From Stenopsyche tienmushanensis (Eukaryota; Arthropoda; Insecta; Trichoptera; Stenopsychidae), in the NCBI GenBank assembly GCA_008973525.1, contig WACJ01000403.1, forward strand, positions 1,116,001 through 1,180,000: 64,000 nucleotides of DNA. Direction: 5' to 3'. Every line of letters begins with the position of its first letter. Position 1 is the stretch's first letter. A program made the position numbers and the translations under genes. The notes below the pieces were generated by a model. The model saw only the letters and a program-made list of their open reading frames with translations. It had not been told where the DNA came from and did not search any database. This document shows, piece by piece, positions 1 to 12,887 of this stretch.

Positions 1-1076
1 CGTGATAGTAACTTAAACATCATCATTTTATTAACGCATTCGTTATGTACAACAATCGATAATATTATATTATTTCAAACGTGTTTAATATGACGAAAAA
101 CCAATCTTTGCTAAATTATACGATAATTTTTCGACGCCACTAAGCGAAACAAGATATGATCATTTTTAGCTTGTGAAATATATGTCAAGAACTCGTTTAT
201 ATTATTCATCTCTTTGATAAGGCTGTGTACCCTATTTTATGATATGTTATGTTTACCGGATTGCAAAAATGTCATCTAAGTTTCGCTGTTTGACTTTACG
301 GATGCCTTGAAATTAAACAAAATGGCGCCCATAAAAATTATAGGATACATAAGAGATTTTTCTTATGATAAAAAATATTCATGTGGTGGTTTGCCATTGC
401 CTTCCATGTGTGGTTAAATTGAGATAAGATTATTTGAATAGGGATTAATTTTGCGAATCAATCACTAATAAGCGGCCTTGTTCAACTTAAGAGGGTAATC
501 TAGTCTAGAATTTTGAACCAATTGAAAATTTTTTGTGCATATTTTCAAAGTTTAAATCTTTAAGAATATGTCCTCCAAAGGAATTTACAAAATTTCAATT
601 ATTTACCGAGTAATAGCAATTTTAATTACGCTGTAACTGTCAGGGTCAAAGTCAAAAGATATTTTTTATCCAGCCCAGAATTATTTTTTTTGATATAAAT
701 TTGATAGGAGCGATGAATGCTCGTACTAAATTTGAAATACATCGGTTAATTATAACTTGAGATATCAAGTAATTTCAAAATTATAGCCTAGAATACCCTC
801 TTAAATAAGTATTTACAGTATTTTTACGCTTAAGTTAATAACCATTTTTTACTTCAAGTCAAATCTTTTTCATTTCAAATTAAACCGTTTTTATTTCAAA
901 TTAAAATGTCAGGTGAAAATTTTTATGCTCCAAATTAAACTAAATGATTAAATGATTTTTACATCAATATAAAAATTCCAATTACTATATAAGACGTGTT
1001 TATATTTTGCAAATATTCATGAAAATATAAAGAAGAAGAAAAATGACAGTTGTGGGGCGATACCAACCTGACACAT
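1..1076. other. AT-rich non-coding sequence
   Basis: I see no gene, RNA or clear transposon here. The stretch is AT-rich with short scattered reading frames only. It precedes the inverted repeat and the coiled-coil gene that follow. Confidence 0.6.
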
Positions 1077-1155
1077 TTGTTGGTACAATTGTTGGGAGTA
1101 TATATGCTCAATAATAATTATTTATTGACCATATATACTCCCTACAATGGTACAA
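1077..1155. repeat. Imperfect inverted repeat upstream of coiled-coil gene
   Basis: Two arms of about 34 nt (roughly 1081-1114 and 1122-1155) are imperfect reverse complements. Both contain GGGAGTATATATG and end in TCAATAA before a short A/T loop. They would form a long stem-loop whose outer edge lies about 40 nt before the ATG at 1197. It could be a small foldback MITE or a hairpin in the promoter or leader. Confidence 0.6.
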
Positions 1156-1196
1156 AATAAAATGATTAATTTTATATTTAACAGAGAAATTTAAAT

Positions 1197-3309
1197 ATGG
1201 CAACGAAATCTCGACGACCGGCTGTTCGATTCACGCTGGGATCGCTACAGAAAACAACTGATCTCCAAAACGTTAGTATACAACAATAAACAAAAATATT
1301 TGTATAATTTTGAAATATTTCCTTGTAATTGAGTATATATTTTTAAAGACGATTTTAAAGGACCACAGCGACACGGGAAGAGATTCTGGAGCGCCGAGTC
1401 CAGACATCGTTCCACCTCAACAACCGGCAAATGTTCGCCTACTTCATAATCAACAACGTAAGATGCATTTCATTAAGCTTCAACAATTTATAAAAAATAA
1501 AATAATAGATGTAATTAGTAAAATTAACATTTTTTCTCCGAAAACAATTTAATTTATATTTGACATCTAAGCCGTTTTCAGTAAATATTTGGATGGAGTT
1601 ATTTTTATAATAAATATATTATACGTAATTGCTTAACGATTATTTTTAAAATTGCAATTTATTAAATTAAATAATACATTTAATGATGTTCGCAAGTACT
1701 TATATGTGTGTTCGCGATTCCCTGTTCAAGATAATAACGCGCCAAGACAAACGTCAGGCAAATTCAAAACTGTTCTATCGTAGTCTGATAACATAGAAAT
1801 AACAATTCTTTTAAATAGGTTTGTCCTACGGATTATTATCAACTTCCAAATGATGTGACGCCTTTTTTTATTTGTTCTTTTCATTGTCAAGTCTAGAATT
1901 TTGCGAATAGAACCATTTTCTAACCAGAATACAAAATAAATAGTAACTATAATGGTTCCTGTAAGTAAATGTAATTTCCGATGCCAGTTTATGCTTTCTA
2001 CTGATCGTTCGATTTACCACAAGGCTAAAGGCATATATAAACAATGAAATAACTTCACTAATATTTCCAGTTGGATTTAAATGATTGTTGTTTGTCAATA
2101 AATTTGTTCCACTGGATAATATCCAATGAACCACCAACACTGGTCAATCTGTCTTCTTTCTCCAGCTTCTTCTCAATGCCTTCACTTGTATATGCATCCT
2201 TGTTATCCGAGTTTTAAATTGATATACATATTATATATCACTCCTCTCAACACATTTTAAAACACTTTTTTTATATTATGACTACCATCGATCTAAGATA
2301 CACAACAGCTCACATAAGATCTGCAACAAGTCACATTCTTGAAGTTCCTATTTATCCAAAACATAGTATTGTATTACTTTTACGCTCTGAATATTGGATT
2401 TCAACCCCATGAGAAACTTCATCGATTCACACCAGGCGACGAATGTTTTAATCATTTTTTTGTTTTGTTTAAAGAAAATAATAATATAAGATCAAATAGC
2501 ATTTCGTCATGATAAGAGTATTATTAAACATTAAGTGTTTTCATATTAAAATGGTTTCTATTATGTTTATTAAGATTTTAAATTGACTATTAATTAATAT
2601 CATTTGCATAAATCAGGTTTGAAGCTCCTAAACGCAATAAACGAAGTTTTGGTAGAAAGGGTTGACCACGAATCGTCACGTACTACGCTTATAACCCTCC
2701 ACGATGAATTAAAAAGAAAACTGCGAAAAAAGACTGAGGAATGTTTTGCAACGAAAAAAATGCATTTGATAGACGCCAGAGCAAACACAAAAATGTTAGA
2801 ACGGGAAAAGGAACAGCTCATAGCTCAAATCGAAAAATTGAACGCTCATCTACTTCAGCATACCCAAGAGCACGATCACCACACACAAAACGACCAAGAA
2901 GACGGCGGAAAACCGATAATTTTGAATGTCCTTCCGAAACACTTCGATAAGCGACCATCGCGCAAGGTATATTTTAATCACAATCAAACACGTTAAATCA
3001 ATACAAACCATTACGAATCGTAATATCTTGCAGGCCGATCAGAAATTAGCAGCTAGCAGACTCCTCCGCGAAGTACAACAACTGAGAAATCGTCTCGCCG
3101 CACTTGAAAGAAGGCTCGTCGCAGAAACAAGGGTAAACGTAAAAAACCATATTAAAACATTAGAAATACTTATTATTTCAATAAAATGTTTTTAAATTTA
3201 GCGCAAGAAACAAGCCGAGGAAGAATTATCTCTTTTGAAAGCAGCTTTATCGCGCCAGAGAGGAAAGCGAATCGATAGAATCCCATTGAAACCAGTGCGT
3301 CTGAATTAA
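1197..3309 (+). CDS. Coiled-coil protein of unknown function, five exons
   Basis: Exons are 1197-1271, 1349-1457, 2617-2966, 3034-3132 and 3202-3309. All junctions are GT-AG and in phase, giving 246 residues. The start is the ATG at 1197; the first exon reads MATKSRRPAVRF, basic and Ser/Arg-rich. Residues about 26-61 form a Pro/Gln-rich linker. From about residue 62 the protein is Leu/Glu/Lys/Arg-rich and heptad-like, with a second helical stretch from about 179 (RLLREVQQLRNRLAALERR) to near the C-terminus. A His/Asp-rich acidic break separates the two. There is no signal peptide or membrane segment. I do not recognise the family; a structural or cytoskeletal role is only a guess from the coiled coil. 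A candidate AATAAA lies at 3523-3528. The exon chain is well supported by phase, the function is not. Confidence 0.75.
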
Positions 3310-5500
3310 ATTTGCATTCATCGCTATGAATTATGCACAAAAATAACTGCGATACAAGATCATAATTGAATCTCACATAATTTAGAATGGCATATATTTT
3401 AGTAAAATTCGGTGATATTTAAGAAATATTTTATTGCAGTAGTTGTTAAAACTTATACAGATTCCAGAAATTATACGAATTGATCAGCCCCAAGGATTTA
3501 TACTAGCTTTTGGTATTTAGAAAATAAACTCTGACGAATCTCTTTTATGAGATAGATACGTACATTCCGTAGAACGGGCGGTTCGTTAAATTTAACAAAG
3601 CGACTTTGAATATCGAAAATCCACTGCTAAATCAAATATTTATTACTTTATTGTATAAAATATGCGATGTTCAGATACTTGTTAATAGAAGTTAATAATG
3701 ACGCGATTGGATATCTGTTTAATTTCTATTAACAGCTTAACGACCGCATGTTTTTTAATTTTTTTTTGCCGATTTTGGCGATTTTGCAGAAAGAAAGCAA
3801 AAAAACTGCCATTTCACTAAATTCACTATATTTCGTAAACCACTTGAGGTATTTTAGTAACCCAATAACTTTTTAATAGAATGGAACGTATGACGTAGGC
3901 TCATATAAGAGTCCACGGACAGCAACCTAAGTTTTTCAAAGACTCAAATACGAGTCCGCGGCCGTTAAGCTGTTAACAAGCATTTAAACATGGCTCATGT
4001 AAATTTTACAATGGCGAGGTTCGCTTTAAATATGCACTACATTGCGTTTAAGGAGGTTTTAAAAAAACCATTGACTTGAAGGAAATTATAATAGATTGGA
4101 AAAAATTAAGCTTTGAACTTTTCAGATGGATGGTATTAATTTTAAATTCTGACCTGCGGAAATCTTTATTTTACACATTATAGTATATCGCTGCTATTAT
4201 GCAAAATGTCATATTTACAATATAAGTTTAACATAGTGATAAATAATTACAATTTCAATTAGAAACAATGTATATTTAAGAAAATATACGATGAATGTAT
4301 ACAATGTAATTTGATAGTGATATGCCAAGAGAATGTATATAGTTATGATAAAAAAATTAACGATGGATTATTATAAGCAGAAGTCATATTCTTAACCTTT
4401 CTCTTAAGATGCTATGTATTTAGTATGCCATATGACATTCTAAAACCCGATATTTATTATAGTTCATATCGATATTTAATGTAGTATAGTTGTAATAATG
4501 AGAACAACTCGCCTCGGTGTAGTAAATACACCATAGTAAAGGAAAGGTTAAGGGCTGAAATTTAGCCATTCAGCAATTCATTTGACCATAAATAATTTAA
4601 AAAATGATACAAACTGCAAAAGCAAAATAAATGTAAGCATTTAATTCGAGAAAAAAATTAATTAACGCATAAAAAAATACAATAATAAATAATCATATAC
4701 AAATAAATTTTATTTAAAACGATGACTAGAATACAAATATGCACAAATATTTAATTATTGCATATAGGCCCATCATATATCACAAAATATTAAATTTTAG
4801 AGATCACATATAAAATTATATCTGAGCTAAAATATAAATTCACAAAGAAAACCAAGATCTCGAAAACTGGAGTTGTTTTTATTACAAAATATTACTTTGC
4901 AGAGTAAGAACATATATTATATATAATAGTAGTGTCAGATATTACTATTTAGGTATACGCTATTACAGTAGCTTTATCCTGATAATACTGTATCCCGGTA
5001 ACAGGAACCGCATAAAACAAGGATCCCCCAAAAATGTTTTTAATGGTGAACCAATAAAAAATTATAAAACATTTGAATGAAATTTAATTCGATAAAAATT
5101 GCCTAAGATATAATTATTTGGCGGCACCCAGGAAATGCAACATAAAAATGCAAAAACATCATATTAATACTTGGGTATTCAATCTTATAGAAATCTTTAA
5201 TGAATGATACATTGGTAGTGCATGTCTGTTTAGAAAAATTATAAAAAAATAGTGCCTGTAAAATCATTTTTAGTGCAGCAAATCGGAGCTGGAGAAAAAG
5301 GAATGGGAAGAAAAAGGAAATAAAAGAGAAAGATTTCGATACTCATTCTTATTTGTAAATTTTTAGAATAACGGTCATAGGTAGAAGCTACTAGAAGTGT
5401 TGATATCGTTTCGGCAAAGCGTCAGTTAGCTTCGGCCTTTCTAGCATGTGTTGAAAGATAGAAGTTAAAATATAATCTTATTCGAAAGAAAAACGGGATA
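3310..5500. other. Intergenic AT-rich sequence with a MITE fragment
   Basis: There is no supported gene. At about 4395-4552 lies a copy of the interspersed element whose ends read TAGTAAATACACCATAGTAAAGG followed by GGTTAA, also seen near 40.1 and 44.6 kb. The rest is featureless. Confidence 0.5.
4395..4552. repeat. MITE fragment of the TTAA-ended family
   Basis: The stretch contains TATGTATTTAGTATGCCATATG and GTAGTAAATACACCATAGTAAAGGAAAGGTTAAG. Close relatives occur at about 8560-8640, 40060-40140, 44560-44700, 53632-53776 and 60330-60420. No coding capacity. Confidence 0.55.
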
Positions 5501-5559
5501 CCACAGACCGATGAAATAAACCACATAACGGCGGCTTTAAGGTGGCCAACAAGGTTCCT

Positions 5560-6165
5560 CGAGCTTTTTAATGACACTGTCAATGTGCGGAGCCCAGTAA
5601 GTCGTGAGTCGAAGATTGCTTTGAGATATTTGTGAGATCCATGGAAGGATAATGCAACGCATTTGGCCTTTGCTGACGACATCGACGTCGTGGTTAAATC
5701 GAGATCGGAGGTTTTTGCGGCGCTGACGTCTATCGATGGAGCTGCTGCTAATTTCGGCAGAAAAATCAACTATGCTAAAACGAAATATATGATAGTATCG
5801 AGGGTGAATGCTGGGGTTTACACCTCCGTGGTTATTAATATCGGACCCCTCTGGGACGAGACCTCTGACTCCGAAATCGGGGAGGCATTAAAAACAAGCT
5901 TCGTCAGAACTTGCTGTCTCCAGTGGACAGGTTAAGTGGCATAGATGCCGACTAATAGATTCCCTCAAACCATTTTGGATTCGGAGCCGAATGGCAGTAG
6001 ACCCATCGGAAGACCTCGGCTATGCTGGGCCAATCAAGTCAATAAAGATGTCGGACGTCCTGGCAAATTGGAGTGAGGAGGCCCAGGACGGACGAAAATG
6101 GCGGTAAGTGTTGTCCGTGGCCAGGGCTCTCTTATAGGGCTGAAGGAGCTACCCAAAGTAAAGTA
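5560..6165 (+). mobile_element. Decayed non-LTR retrotransposon, reverse transcriptase 3' part
   Basis: The open stretch 5663-5935 encodes AFADDIDVVVKSRSE followed by a segment ending INYAKTKYMIVSR. This is the palm-domain FADD box and the following KTKYM region typical of LINE-type reverse transcriptases. Downstream, in other frames (about 5990-6160), come GRPRLCWANQV and a GRTKMAVSVVRGQ-like tail. These match the usual C-terminal end of such polyproteins. Stops and frame changes show it is dead. The 5' part (endonuclease and most of the RT) is missing, as expected for a 5'-truncated insertion. The clade was not assigned. Confidence 0.8.
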
Positions 6166-7016
6166 AAAAAATAAAGATTGATGTAACAAAACCCTACATT
6201 TGCAAATACAATTTAAATTAAATGCTGCGAGGATCAGATCATTACAAACATGTATGACAAAGTTAAAGCATTCAAATATAAGTTAGTGTTTTGGAAATAA
6301 TGGAGTTGAAAAAGGAAGATTTGACACACTTTCCGATGTGCAACATGAATAAATCAAACCAAGAACAGAAGTTGTAGCTAGATTTGCAGGTTTTAACAAA
6401 TTTTCTTTGTTTTCTTCAATCTTCTCAATAAATCTATAATCATTACCTAATCATATGCAAACAGAGGTGATTGAGATTTAGTGCGATTCAAATTTGAAGC
6501 CAGAACATGAAAATCATTTCCACGTTTGGAAGTACTTAAAAATACAACCATTTATCCTGAAAGAAAATAAGTCTTTCATCATCTAGGAGAACGTTACGGA
6601 ATAAAGCTTTTTTTCAGCCCACCTAAACTTAAACCTTTTTATTTCGACCCACGTAAGTCTTTCAGTTTTACGTGCATGATCTACAAGTCTAGATGATCCA
6701 AGTATTAATATATTTAAAATAATATTTAAAACAATAATTCACTGTTGTGTTTTCAATGAGATTCAATATGTAATTTGATATTTTTTGACACTACCTTAAC
6801 ATTCATCTTCAGTTTATACGATATAAAAATAATGTATAATATCTCTCCATAAAAAAAATCAGTCACAATGATTGCTATCGTCAGCTAATCTTTTCAATCA
6901 ATACAAAAATGAGAGTATCGTTTCATTAACAAAAAAATTTAAGATCGTACGAATTGATTAATGCTACAAAATTAAAACTAAATGTTATTTCATAAGCTTG
7001 CATATTATATTAAATA
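6166..7016. other. Intergenic sequence between LINE relic and ZAD gene
   Basis: I see nothing beyond AT-rich sequence. The 3' UTR of the zinc-finger gene on the minus strand must lie here, but no canonical AATAAA was found within about 110 nt of its stop. Confidence 0.45.
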
Positions 7017-10001
7017 CTACATTTGTACTTCAGTCTTTGGCTCCATATTAGTAGTAGGTTTGCATTTACCCTTTTTGTGCTTTTGAAGACTGGAATGAGA
7101 CGAATACGATTTACAGCAAGTTTCGCACTGAAAAACAATCACAGACAATTTAAATTAAGATTTTGTATTGTTGTGGCAATGTTTGTTTGCTTCTACAAAA
7201 TAATTAGAATTGAAATAAACCTTATAAGGACGATCGCCTGTATGAGATCTCATGTGGGACGTAACATCACCAGAGCGCTTAAAGCGCCGAGGACAAAGAG
7301 GGCAAGAATAATTACGTTCATCAGAATGTATTCTTCTATGGCGACTTAGATCAGACGATTTAACAAACGAGAGTCCACAAGTTTCACAAATATAAGGCTA
7401 AAAATATATAAAATATTAAGTTGTGCCGACTTTATAATGTTATATTCAAGTAAAGCACGAATATTGCTAGTAATACAAAGACATAATTTTTTGGTTGGCT
7501 TCAGCAAGTTTGAACCAGTCTGGCACTATCTTAACAAGCAGTAAATAGTCTGGCAACACTTGTAAATGATTGTTTATTTTACTAATTTATAGGAAATTAA
7601 ATTAGTCCAGAAACGCGCCAGAACATAACTATTAAATTATTCACATATGTTAGATGACCCCCAATTTATGCTGCCAGCTCTCAGTCTAATAGCTCTTGCA
7701 TTGTTTTTGTAGCAATATTTATGCCTTTACCATTAATTTATAAATTGTAATATGTCTAACTTTGATATTGTTGTGTATTCTCATGTGGGCCGTGAGGTGA
7801 GATCCTCGCGTGAATCTTTTATCACATATGGTGCAACTGAACAATTTGATGTCTAAATGTGTACTCTGGTGTTGTAAAAGCACGTTCAACTGTTTGTATC
7901 TTTGACCACATTTATCGCACATAAATTTTCTGAAACAACAAATCTCAGTCAATGAAACACGAAACAATGTAAATGTTTAAAATATGAATATTCAATACCT
8001 ATTGAGTTTTTCTATTGAATTATCGTCTAAGTTTTCGGAGGTTTTATCGGCGAGATCATTGGAAGGCAACTTTAATAATTTCAACAAACCTTCCTCTTGG
8101 AATTTTTTTTTCAATCTGCTCTTAAATTTTCTTTGGGAACACGGTTCTTTTAATCGACGAAGATTACCTTTGTATTTCTTCGTGCGGTGCTAAAATAAAA
8201 AGGCATTTAATAATAATAAAAAGGATCGAATGAATCAATAGGAATGGAGAATATCAATTTTACAACTTACCTCACTTTTATTAATTTTTTCTTCTGAATC
8301 AGGCGGAATACAAACGGAATCATCAAATGAAAGCGTAACCTCAAGCCTACTGCATACATCCATATCTAAATTTCTGAATAAAAATAATCAAAATCAAATC
8401 ATATCGATAACGTTTATAGATGGAATTTTTTTCAAATATAATTTTAATTTAATTTAAACGAATGTATCCGTAGTGCCAAAAACGCGAGTGAGATCAGGGA
8501 AATAAAGTGGATACAATAGTCAGAGCCGTAACGAGGATATGAAGCACCCGCACACTACCATGATATGTATTTGGTACACCATATGAAATTCTGAACCCTT
8601 TATTTATTATATTTCATATCGATATAACGAAACGAAACAAAAACAGTGCCATAATGATGTTTCAATCATGTGTCCAACACTTCACATTTGAGGCAAAGGA
8701 ACATGGAGACCCTCCATGTGCTATTTATTGTTTTAGACCTCCCAAGACCTCTGATTCAACCAGCAAAAAAAAATTTGCCCAGTGGAAATTTTGCAAACCA
8801 TTTTCTGCATGTTTGTTTGGCAACGTAATCAGCTTCGTAAACAGCACAAATGAGAGAGCCAGAAACGGACACTAGAGGCAAATTTGCCTTTTTTGAAACA
8901 GAAATGTAAAATTGGCACGTATTTTTGGCACTACCGATAGAAAGTAATAGGCAATAAAATATTTCAACATACAAGTAATCGTCTTTTGAGTTATTGCGAT
9001 TGACACTGTGTGTTGTATGAGATTTATCTGCAATGAGAGATTCTCTACGGATGCGGAGTTTCGGATAGTAAGCCTTTGGTGATGTTGAATCATCGCTGTT
9101 CACCATTTCAATATCCTCAACAGATGATCTAAAAATAATTTAATTGAATGATAGTTTAAATTGCTAATAATATGATGATTCATAATACATTAGAAAAACA
9201 AAAAACCGTTTTTTATTCTCCGTCGATTTTTTTCTTGGCTTATTATCCGCTGATTTGGACCTTTTGTTGTTCTTAAAAAGATTTTCATTTTCGGACGTAT
9301 CTTCTTGAGAATCTAGTGGTAAAATTGCATTTAAGCTATCGTCACTGAGCGCATCTAGTGATTTTACTGCGCTGTCATCGTGTGTAGTTTCTTGTTTAAT
9401 TTCAAATGGAAGACTGTCTTTGTTCAGTTCTTCAGTCTTGACGACATTTCCACATGCGATCGCAAGCAACGTCCGAAACGATCTATCCGAGTCTTCACAT
9501 TGTAGTTTAAATTGATAACTAGCAGAGAGTTGACAAGAACAATTTTCACATACTACTTCGGGAAGACCATCTCCTGGACAAATCTGAAAGTGTGCTATTT
9601 ATTAGAATAGTATTTAAAAAATACAAAATAAGAATCCGATAAGAATTGATCGACTTTGTTTATATCCTTGCTATATTTTACAAATTTATGGATGCTATTT
9701 ATAAATATTCATAATAATAATTGTAAGTCAATAAAAACAATTACATATTTGATAATAAGGTTATAAAATATAAGGCAAAATTGCACTAATTATGTAGGAG
9801 AGTTTAAAATATATTATTGTGAATATAGAAAATTGGTATCAAAATATAAAATTGATTTATGATCTGTGGAAAAATACAAAAACTGACCATAATAGATGCG
9901 CAGGACATTGCTTGAGTGCTGAGATTGGGGCAACCAAACCGAAATAGAGAAATGGTGGCGCCCGGACGAGCGCACAGCCGGCACACGCCCGCCACCGACA
10001 T
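7017..10001 (-). CDS. ZAD domain C2H2 zinc-finger transcription factor, eight exons
   Basis: Exons on the minus strand are 10001-9888, 9583-9207, 9128-8973, 8373-8271, 8189-7999, 7929-7761, 7397-7221 and 7127-7017. All are in phase, giving 465 residues. The ZAD (zinc-finger-associated domain) has CRLC at residues 7-10 and CENC at 50-53, split by the first intron as is common in this family. An acidic/basic linker runs from about 90 to 315. Then come five fingers at about 318-338, 346-366, 374-394, 402-422 and 430-451. The last is a C2HC variant ending HKKGKC. ZAD proteins are insect nuclear regulators in which the ZAD dimerises and the fingers bind DNA; the target is unknown here. The gene is divergent from COA4, with 405 bp between the starts. 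Several introns are only 69-93 nt, while the one between exons 3 and 4 (599 nt) holds a repeat. Confidence 0.92.
8490..8650. repeat. Interspersed repeat inside ZAD gene intron
   Basis: The sequence CAGAGCCGTAACGAGGATATG and the following ATGATATGTATTTGGTACACC recur near 47.9 kb and 53.66 kb respectively. This suggests two short transposon-derived pieces. They lie wholly in the intron between exons 3 and 4 of the zinc-finger gene. Confidence 0.5.
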
Positions 10002-10406
10002 CCTTCGCGATGTTTACTTTCTGGAGGCCCACAAAACACTAACTACGACCATGTCACAACCATCATTTATGTACGTATTAAAACATATAATCGATATTTT
10101 ACGATACGAAAAATTGAATCTAACAGATTAGTAAAGATATAGTAAAAATATAAATTTAAAGCGTTTAGTATATTTGCATAAATTAGCAGTTTTTTTTTTC
10201 ATCAAATGTCAAATTTTTAAATGGGTTTTATAAATTAAATAATTCAATTCAATTTAGATTTTACGCTTTTAAATCTGAGTAAATTATTATTTAATATTCT
10301 GAACTATTTTATTCCTACGTTTTTTTTGTTAATGCTGGGCGCTTATTGAACGTTTTTAGACTATTTATTAGTTTGACGTTTCGCTGCATGGAAAATAGGT
10401 TATAAT
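10002..10406. promoter_or_regulatory. Divergent promoter region, ZAD gene / COA4
   Basis: A 405-bp gap separates two oppositely oriented start codons, so both promoters must lie here or in adjacent untranslated sequence. AGTTTGACGTTT at 10370-10381 lies 26-37 nt before the COA4 ATG. It is shared exactly with the TAF10 upstream region. No clear TATA box was seen. Confidence 0.6.
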
Positions 10407-10916
10407 ATGACACCGACAAGAATATTAGAAAAGGCCGATAACGATGAAGATCCTGTGGAAAATATGTTGAAAAAATCCGGTTGTCTTGAACTGCATTACA
10501 AAGTTCAGGTAAAACGATTCTTTCACTTTATATTATCAGATTTGGACTGCATCTCTTTGAATAATTTGATTGATTTATAGATTGCTAAATATTATTTTAT
10601 GATAACTCTACCTCAAATTTTAATGATATATTTAATAATGGATTGTAGTAACAGGGGGAATATAAATTATATTAGTTAATTAATCAGAAATTTAGATAAC
10701 ATATTTTTAAATCAATGTCCTCTTTAATATTACAATAAATTTGCGTTAAAAAACATTATAAAAATGTTGTATTTATTACTTTTAATGATTTTATATTTAA
10801 CTTACCAACAGGAATGTATTGCAACTACCCAAGATTGGAGGAAATGTCAGGGAGAAGTTAAGAAATTCAAAGAATGTATAGCTCGGAATACAAAAGAAAA
10901 ACCAACTAGTCCATAA
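10407..10916 (+). CDS. COA4: Cytochrome c oxidase assembly factor 4 (twin Cx9C protein)
   Basis: Exons are 10407-10508 and 10812-10916, a phase-0 junction, giving 68 residues. The protein has the twin Cx9C (CHCH) fold. Helix 1 carries C26 and C36 in SGCLELHYKVQEC; helix 2 carries C46 and C56 in CQGEVKKFKEC. The segment between, QDWRKCQ, and the upstream EDPVENM-like lead match the animal COA4/CHCHD8 family as I know it. Family members are imported into the mitochondrial intermembrane space, oxidised there to form two disulphides, and needed for complex IV assembly. It is short compared with vertebrate members because the C-terminal tail is brief. It is divergent from the ZAD gene. The stop codon overlaps an AATAAA at 10915-10920, and another AATAAA lies at about 11159. 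Confidence 0.93.
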
Positions 10917-12395
10917 TAAATTAGATTTAGATGTGTATTGGTAAATCGAAAAGTATGCAAGACTTTTGTTATTATAATTAGGAAAGTATTGTAAAATTAT
11001 TATTTTGCATAAATAATATCATAAAAATGTCAGAAACAGACATTTCAAGAAAAAATCACATCCAATTGCCATTCATTTAGCGCTTTAAAATTCAAAGAGG
11101 AACCTTCAACTTATCGTCAATGTTGTTTATGAATGTGTTATTAACAAATATATCTGATAAATAAAAGATGGGAATTACTCTTTAGGTTAATTTATAATGT
11201 AAATACATGTATAGTGTAAATCCCATATATGAATATTTATCGATTTACCTAATAGTAATAAATAGAAGAATTAAACATAATATTATAATATATAAGTTTT
11301 TTTATTTCTATGTGAAAAAGCCCCCGAAAAGTGTTCTATGATCGTGACATAGCTGAAGTTTCAGTCATTTTTTTTTTTCAGTTATTTTTTTTATTTGGAT
11401 GGGTATATTTTTGTAAATTAATGCCACACTTAACACTTTGTATATGGGTCTGTTCGATGAGTGATAACCCTTGGCGCGGGGACGTCCACGTCATATATGT
11501 AAAAAACAATTTCAAGGCTATTCAAAAATGATACTGATGAAAAATGAAGTTGGTAGATCTTATTTATTTTAGTGTGAAAAGTTATTCACTTAAAATACCA
11601 TTAAAAAATGTCTCTAGTCAAATAAAAAGGACTGGGATCACAGTCTCCCACGCTCAACGAGTGACGCGCCAAGGACTGTAACCTCCGTCTTCCGCATACA
11701 ATGTGTTGTGGCTGCCATCGCTGCCACTCTTGTGCAATACTTAATTAGTAGCCAGGTGGCAGCCAAAGAGAAGGGTAGTTTAATGGGTAAAAATCCCATA
11801 AACCCTCTGATTTTCGTTTTTCACTTTGTTCTTTTTGTTGGGCAGGAGACTTTCTACATTTTTCCTCGTCCCAAAGATCCCATGATATTTTTCTGTGTAG
11901 TGTGTAGCTGTCCATGTGAGAAGCATGCACGCATACCCTGCGTGTCCCTGTGCTTTGTTAATACTTGCATCGGAAATTGCACGTGTTTCAATTCGAAAGG
12001 TACATCAGTCGGAATTATTGGGACACATCTTTTTCACTAAGAACTTGGGAAAGGGAAATGGAACTCCGCGATGACACACATTAATTTTTATATATATAGA
12101 TATATTTAGGAATTATAAAAAAAATAAATGATACAACTAACGGATTAAAGAAAATGTATTAGATCTACAATAGATTGCATACTAGTGTATAAATTTAAAA
12201 AATGATAAAGTTATTTCATTCGCATGTACATAAAGTATGGAAGCATATTAGTAATAAGTCTTCAAACTATGTGTTATATACTATGTCTATAAAATATAGT
12301 CTCATATATTCAGAATTGCTTGAAACAGATTGCAATTTAACAAGGGGTAGTAAAAATGCAATTTTTTGATAGTTTTAGCATTTTTTTAAATAATC
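10917..12395. other. Intergenic, with a GC-richer block of unknown nature
   Basis: After the COA4 3' UTR, the block 11620-12060 is clearly richer in G/C than its surroundings. It has a 110-codon open frame on the plus strand (11708-12040) and a short one on the minus strand. Neither resembles a known protein, and the plus-strand frame opens with a TTG rather than an ATG. It may be an old transposon fragment or a non-coding exon. Confidence 0.4.
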
Positions 12396-12582
12396 TTATA
12401 CAGGGTACAACAGGAAAACTTATTTGAAACGCGCATTTTGAAGCTTGAGCTTGTAAGTTTAGTAACATTCATGCAGTTGACTGTCTTTAAATGTAACATG
12501 GAAAAAATAATTGAACTGATATAATCTATACCGTTTGTTATTAATTTTTTAAATAGGGTAGTTTCTCTGCCGTATCCTGTAT
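12396..12582. repeat. Short MITE with terminal inverted repeats
   Basis: The left end reads ATACAGGGTACAACAGG and the right end reads GCCGTATCCTGTATATA. These are imperfect reverse complements about 190 nt apart, with no coding capacity between them. This is the form of a small non-autonomous DNA transposon. Confidence 0.5.
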
Positions 12583-12840
12583 ATATTTTTAGTAACAAAA
12601 TAATTTTAATATGTAATACTCTGTATAATAAAAAGTATATGTTTCAAGACATTAAATCCACACAGTGGACAATAAAAAAACAATCAAGATGGCAACGAGA
12701 ATTTTCATCCTATGCAATAATCTTTGGTTTATTCCAATGAGATAACTATGATATATTTTTTAAATGGAATCGTTTATAATAAGATTTTATCATACTCCAA
12801 TTAAGTGACGTTATAGTGAAAAAATGATATGATAGTTGTA

Positions 12841-12846
12841 TTTATT
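12841..12846 (-). terminator. Polyadenylation signal of the large ZAD gene
   Basis: AATAAA on the minus strand, about 42 nt past the stop codon at 12888. It is the first canonical signal downstream. Confidence 0.6.
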
Positions 12847-12887
12847 AGGAAGGTTTCAGCACCAATAATCAATGGAACAAGTGATAA

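Noticed and set aside
11708..12040. 110-codon Cys-containing open frame in a GC-richer block
   Set aside because: Begins with TTG, resembles nothing known, and lacks splice sites or a clear promoter; may be transposon debris.
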